This document shows positions 46,383-55,017 of a stretch of DNA of 64,000 nucleotides, piece after piece. Source of the stretch: Nafulsella turpanensis ZLM-10 (lineage in GTDB: Bacteria; Bacteroidota; Bacteroidia; Cytophagales; Cyclobacteriaceae); NCBI RefSeq assembly GCF_000346615.1, contig NZ_ANNU01000033.1, positions 30,689 to 94,688 of the forward strand, given 5' to 3'. The position numbers were made by a program, and so were the translations under genes. The notes beneath the pieces are model-generated. The model saw only the letters and a list, made by a program, of their open reading frames with translations, was not told where the DNA came from and did not search any database. How positions within the stretch are numbered: the stretch's first letter is position 1; each line of letters begins with the position of its first letter.

Positions 46383-47390
46383 TTAAGTTGGCCAATGCCA
46401 TCCGGCACTTTTAATTAAACCTAACAGAAGCTTCCTTGTATTATCATTCGCCTCCAGCTTTTGGTAAAATTCTTTTTCCGGGATAATGGGTATTCCTTTT
46501 TCGCTTAAGCTGGAAAGCTTTGGTTGTGGGGGTACGTCCTTCGCTGGTGTTATAAAAGCTCCTTTCAGCGTTTCCAGAAAACTATCTACCGACTGTCTTG
46601 CAGAAGAAAGGATACTTTCTGCAGGTTTGTGCTGCTCTTCCACTCCAAGTTCAATTAAAAGAATAGCGTCGTAGAGAATGGCTACAGCCATGGGATGGGA
46701 CTTCTCTACATTAGCCGTGTGGTAGTAGTGCAGAATGGGAAATGCCAGGTGCTGTTCACTAAGGGTTGACAGCTGATTAGTAAGGGCATTAAGCTGAAGT
46801 TCGAAACCTCGAAAACTACCCCTGTCCCACTCCTTTTTCACAAATTTTTCTGCTGTGTTCCCAATAGCTGCCACCTGGCTGGAAAATGACCTTTTATTGA
46901 CAACAGCCGCCACCACCTGCAAAAGGTAAGTAATTGACAGCGTTACAAGGCCCATGCCGGAAAAACCAACCAGGGAAGTTACCACCTGCCATACATCACC
47001 ATTAGGTGTTAAGTCTCCGTTACCAACAGTGAAAATGCAGTAGCCGACAAACCAGATTATATCCGTTAAATCAGGAATCGTATTGGTATTTGCAAGCAGG
47101 GCGGCCCCGGGAACCGAATAAAAAATTAATGTCCAACCAATCCACAACAGCATAATCCAGAATAGCACGGAGGCTATGAGAATAACAGGGCCGGCGAAGT
47201 TAAGCAGGCTGTTATCTCTGGGATTGGCAACTGTTCGAAAAGCCTTCCAGATTAAAGTAGTTAGCCTGGAGGTTAATGGACTGGAGTTTTTATCGGCCCA
47301 GAGGGTGGTCCATAAAGCTTCTGTAATACTCCAGAGGGTAACAGCCACTCCTATTATAAGAAGCAGTATGTTTATTTCTTTTCCATTCAT
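46383..47390 (-). CDS. two-pore-helix ion channel protein with TVGNGD filter
   Basis: 335 residues: a first membrane helix at residues 5-27, helices at about 64-92 and 137-165, and between the last two a pore loop whose filter reads CIFTVGNGDLTP. This corresponds to TVGYGD of K+ channels with Asn in place of Tyr. The C-terminal 170 residues are soluble and helical with no recognised domain. It is a member of the ion-channel (Ion_trans_2) family. Selectivity may differ from a normal K+ channel because of the Asn. Confidence 0.8.
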   Translation of the reverse strand: MNGKEINILLLIIGVAVTLWSITEALWTTLWADKNSSPLTSRLTTLIWKAFRTVANPRDNSLLNFAGPVILIASVLFWIMLLWIGWTLIFYSVPGAALLANTNTIPDLTDIIWFVGYCIFTVGNGDLTPNGDVWQVVTSLVGFSGMGLVTLSITYLLQVVAAVVNKRSFSSQVAAIGNTAEKFVKKEWDRGSFRGFELQLNALTNQLSTLSEQHLAFPILHYYHTANVEKSHPMAVAILYDAILLIELGVEEQHKPAESILSSARQSVDSFLETLKGAFITPAKDVPPQPKLSSLSEKGIPIIPEKEFYQKLEANDNTRKLLLGLIKSAGWHWPT

Positions 47391-47539
47391 CCTTTACCTG
47401 AACCCCCAGTTTTTCCTGATTGATTTTTCCTGAATTCAGGAGTAGGAGCTTACAGGGGCAGGTAGAACATATTTGTACTGGCAATAAAGAAAACAAAAAA
47501 ATCTTCTACATCATTTAAAAGGGGTTAATACTCCTAAGG

Positions 47540-47866
47540 ATGTGCCGAGAAAAGTTCAGCTAAACATTCCTTCAGAACAAACAGATATGATTATTGCCAG
47601 TTTATATCCGACAGCATATTATGTTGCTGCGGTGGCGGGGTTTGTAGGAAGCTTTGTGGCCGCCAGCCGGCAACCTTCGATCATTGTTCCATTACTATTG
47701 CCCTTGCACTGGTTCCTTCCATGACCATTGGGGGTATAGCTGGCGTTGGCGGTGAATGGCATTTTGCCGGTACAGCAATTCTGCAATGGTTAATTGAGGT
47801 GGGGCTGTGTCTTGTTTTTTCTGCTCTCGCTTTTTTGCTGAAAAGGAAACTTTCCCACAGCGGTTA
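47540..47866 (+). pseudogene. fragment of a DUF389-family membrane protein, frameshifted
   Basis: The first frame gives LYPTAYYVAAVAGFVGSFVA with SRQPSIIVP, then the homology continues in another frame as IALALVPSMTIGGIAGVGGE and FAGTAILQWLIEVGLCLVFS, ending KLSHSG and TAA at 47864-47866. DUF389 proteins have this small-residue-rich membrane core. The N-terminal half and one base near 47690 are missing, so it is a remnant. Confidence 0.6.
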
Positions 47867-47924
47867 AAGTAGGTCATTAGAAGGCCCCTTACTTCCGCCC
47901 AAACATTTAACCAACAGTAACGAA

Positions 47925-48131
47925 ATGAACAAAGAACTTCTACGGGCACTACAACAGTATGTAGTAAACCAGGTGCAGTCTTTGAGGCAGTGGATAAAGC
48001 CCGCCCCGGAGGACACCCTTCCTGTAAAGGTATTTAAAATGATTTATAAGAGTCTTGCCATTCTAATCCTGCTTGCTCTTTCCCCAGTCCTATGCCTTGC
48101 TTTAACTATTGTCTTTCTTGTAGCTCTTTAA
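47925..48131 (+). CDS. small single-helix membrane protein, 68 aa
   Basis: 68 residues: an amphipathic N-terminal region (NKELLRALQQYVVNQVQSLR) and a C-terminal membrane helix (SLAILILLALSPVLCLALTIVFLVAL). I do not recognise a family. Its stop is followed after 5 bp by the start of the next gene, so the two are probably co-translated. Confidence 0.55.
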   Translation: MNKELLRALQQYVVNQVQSLRQWIKPAPEDTLPVKVFKMIYKSLAILILLALSPVLCLALTIVFLVAL

Positions 48132-48136
48132 AAGGC

Positions 48137-48520
48137 ATGAAAATATTAAAGTCCCCGGTGTTTCTTATCTGCTGCATTCTTTTTGTCCTTCATCAGGTTC
48201 CCTGGAAAGGCTTTTCAGTTTCCATCCCTGGGATAGATTCTTTTCTGGACTCTTTTCTGGCCATGCCCCTTATTTTAACCCTTCTGGTGGCTGAAAGGCG
48301 GCTATTATTTAAGAGAGGCGAAAACTACCGTTTATCTGGTCTTGAAGTAGGGATTGCTACTTTGTTTATTGCCTTTTTTTCTGAAATTCTGTTCCCCCTA
48401 TTTTCAGAAAAATTTATCGGGGATTGGTGGGACCTTTTGTTTTATTCCTTAGGCAGTCTTCTTTTTTACTTTACCATTAATCCATTCCAAGGCAAAAGTA
48501 GTATGAAACATGAGCAGTAG
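48137..48520 (+). CDS. four-helix membrane protein of a conserved Bacteroidota family
   Basis: 127 residues from ATG at 48137, chosen because AAAGGC precedes it and the upstream part overlaps the previous gene. Four hydrophobic segments are visible (VFLICCILFVLHQVPW; DSFLAMPLILTLLVAERRLLF; EVGIATLFIAFFSEILFPLF; LLFYSLGSLLFYFTI). Proteins of this size and pattern are sometimes labelled magnesium citrate secondary transporter; I do not rely on that name. A hairpin covers the stop codon. Confidence 0.6.
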   Translation: MKILKSPVFLICCILFVLHQVPWKGFSVSIPGIDSFLDSFLAMPLILTLLVAERRLLFKRGENYRLSGLEVGIATLFIAFFSEILFPLFSEKFIGDWWDLLFYSLGSLLFYFTINPFQGKSSMKHEQ

Positions 48521-48533
48521 CTTAGCTACTGCT
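48513..48533 (+). terminator. hairpin over the stop codon, likely terminator
   Basis: AGCAGTAGC (48513-48521) and GCTACTGCT (48525-48533) form a perfect 9-bp stem with a 3-nt loop, followed by ATTTAAT. The stem includes the stop codon TAG at 48518-48520. Confidence 0.6.
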
Positions 48534-48902
48534 ATTTAATATCTACAAATTCCAGCTGCTCCTTACTGGCTCAGTTCCATTACCCTATTTACATTTAGGA
48601 TACAGTAGTATTTTCAGTTGAAAACCTGATATAATGAACTGCTACTGCTTAGGAGGTAATCATACTCCTTTATAGTTAGTACTATTTACCCTATCGCAAT
48701 AACTGGCCGCCTGTAAATTTTAATTCCTCCCATCCTTGCAGAGTTTTTCACGGATTAATAATTAACCATCTCCACTCCATTTTCGTCTTCAGCCTTTTAA
48801 AAGTCCTTCAAAAGACTCTCTTGCTGAATGTTAATGATCTACCTAAATCTGAAAAACCCGGAAAAGTTAACTTTTTGCCCCCCTTCTCGATTATAAAAAG
48901 AA
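48534..48902. other. intergenic stretch upstream of the polysaccharide locus
   Basis: About 370 bp. It should hold the promoter of the GH26-like gene, but no clear TAnnTTTG box or operator was seen. No gene is evident. Confidence 0.4.
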
Positions 48903-50636
48903 GTGCAAAAAAGAATTAAAATGAGAAAATTTTTACTCCTGCTCCTTTTTGCTGCTTTTGTAATTGCCTGCCTGGTATGGGCTGTTGATAAGTTTCATAC
49001 TGTTACAGAAGGACTCCTATCTCCGGAAGAAAAAATTACCCTTCGCATGAAAGAACCTGTTCTGGGTGTTTATTCCCCTTCCGAAAACCTTACTGAAGAA
49101 GAAGCTTTCGACATCCAACACTATGGCTTCACCTGGACCTCTCCCCGGCTTTCTGATGGTGATTTACTTAAACTTTTGCCGAAAGAGAAGGACCTGCTGA
49201 TAACCATAGAATTAAGAGATGAACCATTATGGGGCCATCACTATGGAACTATTTTAAACAGGATAGTGGAAGGCGATTATGACGGGAAAATCCGCAATTT
49301 CTGCAACACCCTTGCCACCCGGCAGCAGGAGGTTTATTTACGATGGAACCCGGAAATGGAAGTTCCTGTGCAACTTTTGCCCTGGCAATATCAGCCACCA
49401 GGGCGGTATATAAGGGCGTTCAGGCACTTTTCTGCATTGTGTCAGTCTACTGCTCCTAATGTTAAAATTGTTTGGGGAACAGCTGCTTATCCTGGCGCAC
49501 TTGAATGGTGGCCGGGAGAAGATGTGGTGGATATTGTCAGTATCAGTCCCCTTAGTAAATCAACTATTCTTGCCACCTCCCATCCCCTTAAAGACTCCCT
49601 CCCACTCCTCCTCAGGCGCCAGCTCCACAGGCTCAGGTTTATAGATAAGCCTGTTCTTGTTTTGGGTACAGAAAGAATCGGCCAGCGCTCCTTTAATCAG
49701 GAATGGCTGGAAAGGCTTGAGCATGAGCTTCAGCCTTTTATGGATCCTTTAAAACAGTCAGCAAATGGAATTACAAAAGCTTCATCCACGGCTAAAGAAA
49801 AGAAAAAACCTTCGCTCCTTATTGGGCTATATGATCCGGAAGAGCAGCTGGTTTCCGGGAAAGCTGTTTCTGTGGAGCACCTCTTTACGGACCTGGCAGA
49901 ACTACGAAGCGGCCGGTTTCGTGAAAAGTTTAAGGAGGTTCTTGAAAGAGATCATGAAGTAGTAGTGACCATGGAGCCATGGAAAGGAGCAGCATACAAA
50001 AGAGACCCTGCCGTATTAGCTAAAACGTTGAACGGTCATTATGATGCGGAAATAGAAGAACTGTACAGGGTAATAGCCAGTTCTCCCAAAACGGTTTACT
50101 TACGGTGGGCTCATGAAATGGAAATACCCATTGAGCGATATGACTGGCAGAGCCAGGATCCCATCCAGTACATAAAGGCCTACCGCTATTTTGCCAGCTT
50201 TTTAGAGCCCCGTCCGGAACACATAAAAATGGTATGGGGCCCTGCAGGAGATCGGGGTTCTCCTGAATGGTGGCCGGGAGAAGATGTGGTGGATTTTATC
50301 GGTATTTCCATTTACGGGCTCCCCGATAAAAACATAACCCACCACAAAAAGCAAAATTCTTTTGCAGATGTTTTAAGGCAAAAGTACTATCGGATGCGCT
50401 TTCTCAATAAGCCAATTTTTATAACAGAAATGGGTGTTAAAGGTCCCGATGAATTTCAGCAGGTCTGGCTGCAAAATGCGGCGGAAACGCTACTCCAGTA
50501 TCCTGATATAGTGGGAGTCTGTTATTTTAACCATGCAGATGTTCCTGAAGCCTGGGGTAAAATTGCTCCACCGGACTGGAGTATCAGTGAAGAATCTTTT
50601 AAACTTTTTGCCAAAACCCTGACTGATCCGAACTAA
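48903..50636 (+). CDS. membrane-anchored protein with two GH26-like domains
   Basis: 577 residues: an N-terminal signal anchor (KFLLLLLFAAFVIACLVWAV), then two homologous TIM-barrel-like domains (about 50-285 and 300-575). The second has the GH26 acid/base Glu in YLRWAHEMEIP and the nucleophile Glu in IFITEMGVKG. In the first these read YLRWNPEMEVP (His to Pro) and VLVLGTERIG. The two copies share an exact 30-bp DNA stretch at 49503-49532 and 50265-50294. GH26 enzymes cleave beta-mannan or beta-1,3/1,4-glucan. The next gene, convergent on the minus strand, encodes a synthase carrying a third such domain. Confidence 0.75.
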   Translation: MQKRIKMRKFLLLLLFAAFVIACLVWAVDKFHTVTEGLLSPEEKITLRMKEPVLGVYSPSENLTEEEAFDIQHYGFTWTSPRLSDGDLLKLLPKEKDLLITIELRDEPLWGHHYGTILNRIVEGDYDGKIRNFCNTLATRQQEVYLRWNPEMEVPVQLLPWQYQPPGRYIRAFRHFSALCQSTAPNVKIVWGTAAYPGALEWWPGEDVVDIVSISPLSKSTILATSHPLKDSLPLLLRRQLHRLRFIDKPVLVLGTERIGQRSFNQEWLERLEHELQPFMDPLKQSANGITKASSTAKEKKKPSLLIGLYDPEEQLVSGKAVSVEHLFTDLAELRSGRFREKFKEVLERDHEVVVTMEPWKGAAYKRDPAVLAKTLNGHYDAEIEELYRVIASSPKTVYLRWAHEMEIPIERYDWQSQDPIQYIKAYRYFASFLEPRPEHIKMVWGPAGDRGSPEWWPGEDVVDFIGISIYGLPDKNITHHKKQNSFADVLRQKYYRMRFLNKPIFITEMGVKGPDEFQQVWLQNAAETLLQYPDIVGVCYFNHADVPEAWGKIAPPDWSISEESFKLFAKTLTDPN

Positions 50637-50734
50637 AAAGATTTCATGTCTGAAAGGAAGTTTTACAAACACATAATAATTTTTCTTACCGGCTGGCCCG
50701 TGTGGTTGTAATCCTTCTAAAGAAGTACTTCAGT

Positions 50735-53431
50735 TTAAGGCTTTTTGACACTTTTCAGATCCAGTTTTACAGGTTTATTTGAGTAGGGCGCTTGTTGCAG
50801 CTTTTCCCGAACAGGCCATAAATCAGCTGTATCGGGGAAAGTCCAGTCAATATATTGGGTGGATGGAGAAGGTCTCCAGTCGGTTGCCCAGTTGTTATCT
50901 TTATCGCTGTAGAAAAAAACCAGGGCATAAATCTCCGGGTACAGGTTCTGGATATCATATAAGGCCTCGCTTGTCCAGTCAATCTGGCTTCCTCCATAAG
51001 AAGTTGACCCAAACTCAGCAATCATAACCGGCTTTTTCATGATGCTTATCTCTTCAGATGAAGCCATCTTGTAGCGGAACGGTTCATAAAGCGTGGCAAA
51101 AGAGTGCCACAACTCATCAGGGGCTGCATTTCCATAGTTCAGCACCGTAAAGCCTAACCAGTCAACATAATCGCCCCCCGGGTAAAACTCCATCATGGTA
51201 ACCTCTTCCCAGGGATTCCACACCCAAATGACATTTTCCGCATCCTCCTCCCTGAACAGCTCCACCACATAGCGCCAGGCTTCCACATATTCTTCCGGCG
51301 TATTTCCGCCTGTAGCAGACCAGGGGTAGTGGGGATTATCAGGCTCATGAGCGAAGCGTAAGAACACGGGTTTTTCCAGTCCGGCTAATTTTTCCGCGTA
51401 AGCCTGCAGGTAAGGGTCGAACTTCCCCTCGGTAATTGCCTGCATCACTTTCCTGTTATGCTGCATGGCAGAATCTCCCTCAAACTGAGGAAAAAGGTTT
51501 GTCCATGGTTCCCAGGTAATCATAGGAATTGCGCCCTCAGCGTAAACCTGCCGAATCTGCCGCTCAGGAAACTGATGGAGACTTTGCGGCCCCCAAGCCT
51601 GGTAAAAAGAGACAAGACTAATGGGAGTGTTTAAATGCTTCTCATATTGATCCACCAGCTGGTCTATGTTTTTACCTTTCCATTCAGGAAGGTAAATACC
51701 GGTAAAAAAAGGCTTCTTATTTCTTACTTCAACGGGTACCTGTGCCATAATTTCATATGAAGAGGTATTCCTTACAAATAATATCGTTCCGAAAAGTATC
51801 ACAATGGCTACGCTAATAATTACCGGGGAGTTGCGGAAAAAACCTGTTATTCTCTGGTGGGTTCGGGCATAACGCTTTTTCACAAGTTTAAGAGAAGGAT
51901 GCTCAATCGCTTTACTTCTGAAAAAGTTAATGACAGAGGCCATAAATCGTTCCTGCCCGATTATTACGACGGTCCCCATCATTACCACATTAACCAGTAC
52001 AAAACCTACCATCAGCAGGTTGTAAGGATGCATAAAGGCATTTGATCCATAAACGTAGCGGCTGTAAACAATCGCTCCTAAGGAAAAGACGCAAACCAGG
52101 AAGTTCGGCAGGCTTAATAGAAAATTGTTCCGTGGTTTATCATCTTTAGGTGTAGGAATGTAGGGTATCTTCTTCCGGAAAATGGTGTAAAAGAAACCCA
52201 GCACGTAAATCCACCATGTCCCTGTCCGAAGGATCCCGCCAATTACGTGGAAGCCTTTCTCATGCTTTTCCAGTAGCCAGCGCTGCGAATACTGCCGGAT
52301 GAGAAGGGAGGTAAGAAAGAGAGGTGTAAAGAAAAGGAAGAACTCCAGGAGATGGATATTCCATGGAAAGACCGCCAGGCAAATAGCCAGCACCGGAATA
52401 AGAATATCTATAAAAGTCACTAATCCATACAGGTAATAAAGAGGTAAGGTAAAGTAGTGAAGCCGCTGCTTCCACGTAAATTTTTTAAAGAGCGGAAAAA
52501 AAGTTGTGAACAGGAGCTCGAAGGTACCTCTCGACCATTTAAGCTGCTGTTTATAAAAGGAAGGCAAGGTAGCCGGCACAAGACCTTTACTGAGTACTTC
52601 TGGTACATAGACTGATTTCCAGCCTTTTGCATGCAGGCACATGGCCGTATGCATATCCTCTGCCAGCCCAGGGGCGTGGCCTCCAATAGAGTCGAGAGCC
52701 GCCCGCCTGAAGGTACAGTTAGCGCCTATGGCCTGAGCCGTGCCATACTGGTTCATGCTCATCATCATAGGTCCGTAGAAGGTGTAGGTTTGCTCAGCGG
52801 CTCCGTAGGCAATAATACTTTCTTTCCGGTTCTTATATGCCTGTACCACCTGTACAAAACCAATTTCAGGATTCTGGAAATGAGGAACAACCCTATCGAG
52901 AAAGTCCGGGTGCGGGACATGGTCCGGGTCCAGAATCAGGCAAATCTCTCCTGTCGCCTGCCGGAGAGCATTATTAATGTTCCCTGCCTTCGCGTCCACT
53001 TTCTCAGTCCTCGTTACGTGCCTGACCCCTAAACGCTCACAGGCTTCTTTCAAAACAGGATCATTCCCTTCATCGCAGAGGTAAGTGGTATGCGGGTACT
53101 TCATTTTCTGGATTCCTTCCAGCGTAGCAATAATCATTGCATGAGGTTCCCCGGGACAGGCCGTGGTAAATACATCCACTGTAAACTGCCGTGAAGGGAC
53201 TGGTTGCTTTGGCACTCCAATACTGTAATAGTGGTACCATTCGTGCAGCATCCGGAGAAAGCGAAACCCCAGGGCAAAAGTTAAGAGCCAGAAGAGTACC
53301 GGGTGACCCACATGGTAAGGGTTAATGAACCAGGCTAGAAACAGAACCATGAGAATGCATCCGAGCCAGATTAAAAACCGTATTCTTTTAAGCTCCCTTT
53401 TTTTAGGAGGTCTTGCTTGTATAAATGACAT
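50735..53431 (-). CDS. GT2 polysaccharide synthase fused to a periplasmic GH26-like hydrolase
   Basis: 898 residues. Residues 1-60 form two membrane helices. Residues about 75-330 are a cellulose-synthase-like GT2 domain (DEGND, DPDHVPHP, LAEDMH, and QLKWSRG for QxxRW). More membrane helices follow to about 590. After a last helix (PVIISVAIVILFGTILFV) a GH26-like domain faces the periplasm (about 600-880), with the acid/base Glu in FLRFAHEPDNPHYPW and the nucleophile Glu in PVMIAEFGSTSYGG. It probably makes a beta-glycan and trims it as it emerges. No PilZ domain is seen. Confidence 0.85.
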   Translation of the reverse strand: MSFIQARPPKKRELKRIRFLIWLGCILMVLFLAWFINPYHVGHPVLFWLLTFALGFRFLRMLHEWYHYYSIGVPKQPVPSRQFTVDVFTTACPGEPHAMIIATLEGIQKMKYPHTTYLCDEGNDPVLKEACERLGVRHVTRTEKVDAKAGNINNALRQATGEICLILDPDHVPHPDFLDRVVPHFQNPEIGFVQVVQAYKNRKESIIAYGAAEQTYTFYGPMMMSMNQYGTAQAIGANCTFRRAALDSIGGHAPGLAEDMHTAMCLHAKGWKSVYVPEVLSKGLVPATLPSFYKQQLKWSRGTFELLFTTFFPLFKKFTWKQRLHYFTLPLYYLYGLVTFIDILIPVLAICLAVFPWNIHLLEFFLFFTPLFLTSLLIRQYSQRWLLEKHEKGFHVIGGILRTGTWWIYVLGFFYTIFRKKIPYIPTPKDDKPRNNFLLSLPNFLVCVFSLGAIVYSRYVYGSNAFMHPYNLLMVGFVLVNVVMMGTVVIIGQERFMASVINFFRSKAIEHPSLKLVKKRYARTHQRITGFFRNSPVIISVAIVILFGTILFVRNTSSYEIMAQVPVEVRNKKPFFTGIYLPEWKGKNIDQLVDQYEKHLNTPISLVSFYQAWGPQSLHQFPERQIRQVYAEGAIPMITWEPWTNLFPQFEGDSAMQHNRKVMQAITEGKFDPYLQAYAEKLAGLEKPVFLRFAHEPDNPHYPWSATGGNTPEEYVEAWRYVVELFREEDAENVIWVWNPWEEVTMMEFYPGGDYVDWLGFTVLNYGNAAPDELWHSFATLYEPFRYKMASSEEISIMKKPVMIAEFGSTSYGGSQIDWTSEALYDIQNLYPEIYALVFFYSDKDNNWATDWRPSPSTQYIDWTFPDTADLWPVREKLQQAPYSNKPVKLDLKSVKKP

Positions 53432-53537
53432 GAACAGGGAAAAATGGAATCCTTTAAGATTATTATTAACAATAAAAAGCTAATAGTGTTATTACCCTAA
53501 AGACAATCCAACCTCTATTTTCTCTTGGGAGAATCGT

Positions 53538-54929
53538 ATGAATTTTAAAAACTGGCAACAAAAACCAGTCCTTCTGGTCTGTATTATATTTTTTATCTTT
53601 TGCTTTAGCTCCTGCCGTGAACGCTCCGAAAAATGGGAAGCAAGTGGCGCTACCGTCGAAGTTGTAAAGACAGATGATGGCTTTCAACTATTGCGCCATG
53701 GAAAGCCTTATTTTATAAAAGGGGCAGGTGCTTTCACCAACTTTGAAGCTCTTAAAAAGTATGGAGGAAACTCTATTCGTGTGTGGGATACCAATGATGC
53801 CGGCCGCATACTGGACAAGGCGCATGAACTTGGCCTAACCGTTAGCCTTGGGATATGGATGACAAGGGAAAAGGAAGGATTTAATTATGATGATAAAAAA
53901 GCCGTAAAGGACCAGCTTGAGCGTATTAGGCGGGACGTTTTAAAATACAGGGACCACCCTGCCCTGCTTATGTGGATTATAGGAAATGAAATGAACAAGA
54001 ATTCCACCAACGTAAGGATGTGGGATGCTTTAAATGAAGTAGCGGAAATGATTCATGAGCTTGATCCGAACCATCCTACTTCCACGGCTATCATGGACGT
54101 TCACTTTCGTTCCATCCGTTTTATTAAAGACCGAAGTCCGGCTGTTGATATTTTATCTATTAACACCTATGGTGGAATTGCCAGCATGGCCGAGGAGATT
54201 GAAGAAAGTGTATGGGAAGGACCTTATTTAGTTTCGGAATTTGGTGTAAAGGGTTACTGGGAAACAACTACTACCTCCTGGGAAGCGCCGCTCGAAGACC
54301 ACAGCAGTGAAAAGGCTCGGTTTATTCAGGAAAAGTATGAAGAGATACTGGAGGACCAGGAAAATTGCATTGGAGCTTATGTTTTTTTCTGGGGACAGAA
54401 ACAGGAAAAGACCCATACCTGGTTTAGCTTATTTTCAAATAAGGGAGAAAAAACAGAGGCAGTGGATGTGTTAAGCTACCTCTGGCGAGGTCGCTGGCCC
54501 CAAAATCTGGCCCCCAGGGTAAAGCGGATCGGTTTACAGGGAGCGCCTGACAATCAAAACCTCATACTGGAGCCGGGAAGTACTTATATAGCCAAAGTTG
54601 TGGCCCATGACCCCGATGGAGATTCTTTGCAATATCAATGGGAGGTTTTACCTGAAATGGAGGTAAAAGATGGTGCGGTAGATCGAATAGGAAAGCCCGA
54701 TTCAATTCAAGGCAGTATCATCACAACAAAAGGCAATAAAGCCCTTGTGGCTACGCCGATACAAAAAGGAGCTTACCGCTTGTTTGTTAATATAAGGGAT
54801 GGGAAAAATAATTTAGCCACTGCCAATGTTCCTTTTTTTGTTGGAGATCTAAAAACCTACCAGGTATCGGATAAGCCGGAAACGAGGAAGAACTATTTTG
54901 AGCGCCTGTTAAATAATTTAACACTTTGA
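53538..54929 (+). CDS. GH2-type TIM-barrel lipoprotein with C-terminal Ig-like domain
   Basis: 463 residues. The lipoprotein signal ends at FCFSSC. Residues about 45-330 are a TIM barrel of the GH2 type (FIKGAGAFTNFEALKKYGGN), with the acid/base Glu in LLMWIIGNEMNKNS and the nucleophile Glu in YLVSEFGVKGYWE. Residues about 345-450 look like a PKD/Ig-like domain (AHDPDGDSLQYQWEV). It is anchored at the membrane and faces outward. It diverges from the GT2-GH26 gene across 106 bp and probably acts on the same glycan. Confidence 0.8.
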   Translation: MNFKNWQQKPVLLVCIIFFIFCFSSCRERSEKWEASGATVEVVKTDDGFQLLRHGKPYFIKGAGAFTNFEALKKYGGNSIRVWDTNDAGRILDKAHELGLTVSLGIWMTREKEGFNYDDKKAVKDQLERIRRDVLKYRDHPALLMWIIGNEMNKNSTNVRMWDALNEVAEMIHELDPNHPTSTAIMDVHFRSIRFIKDRSPAVDILSINTYGGIASMAEEIEESVWEGPYLVSEFGVKGYWETTTTSWEAPLEDHSSEKARFIQEKYEEILEDQENCIGAYVFFWGQKQEKTHTWFSLFSNKGEKTEAVDVLSYLWRGRWPQNLAPRVKRIGLQGAPDNQNLILEPGSTYIAKVVAHDPDGDSLQYQWEVLPEMEVKDGAVDRIGKPDSIQGSIITTKGNKALVATPIQKGAYRLFVNIRDGKNNLATANVPFFVGDLKTYQVSDKPETRKNYFERLLNNLTL

Positions 54930-55017
54930 TATTACCCTTCAAAGGCCAGGATCATTTGCCTGAATTTTTCACCACTTTCTGCTGCCTTGAATATTCCTGC
55001 TGGCAGAGCATGCGAAA

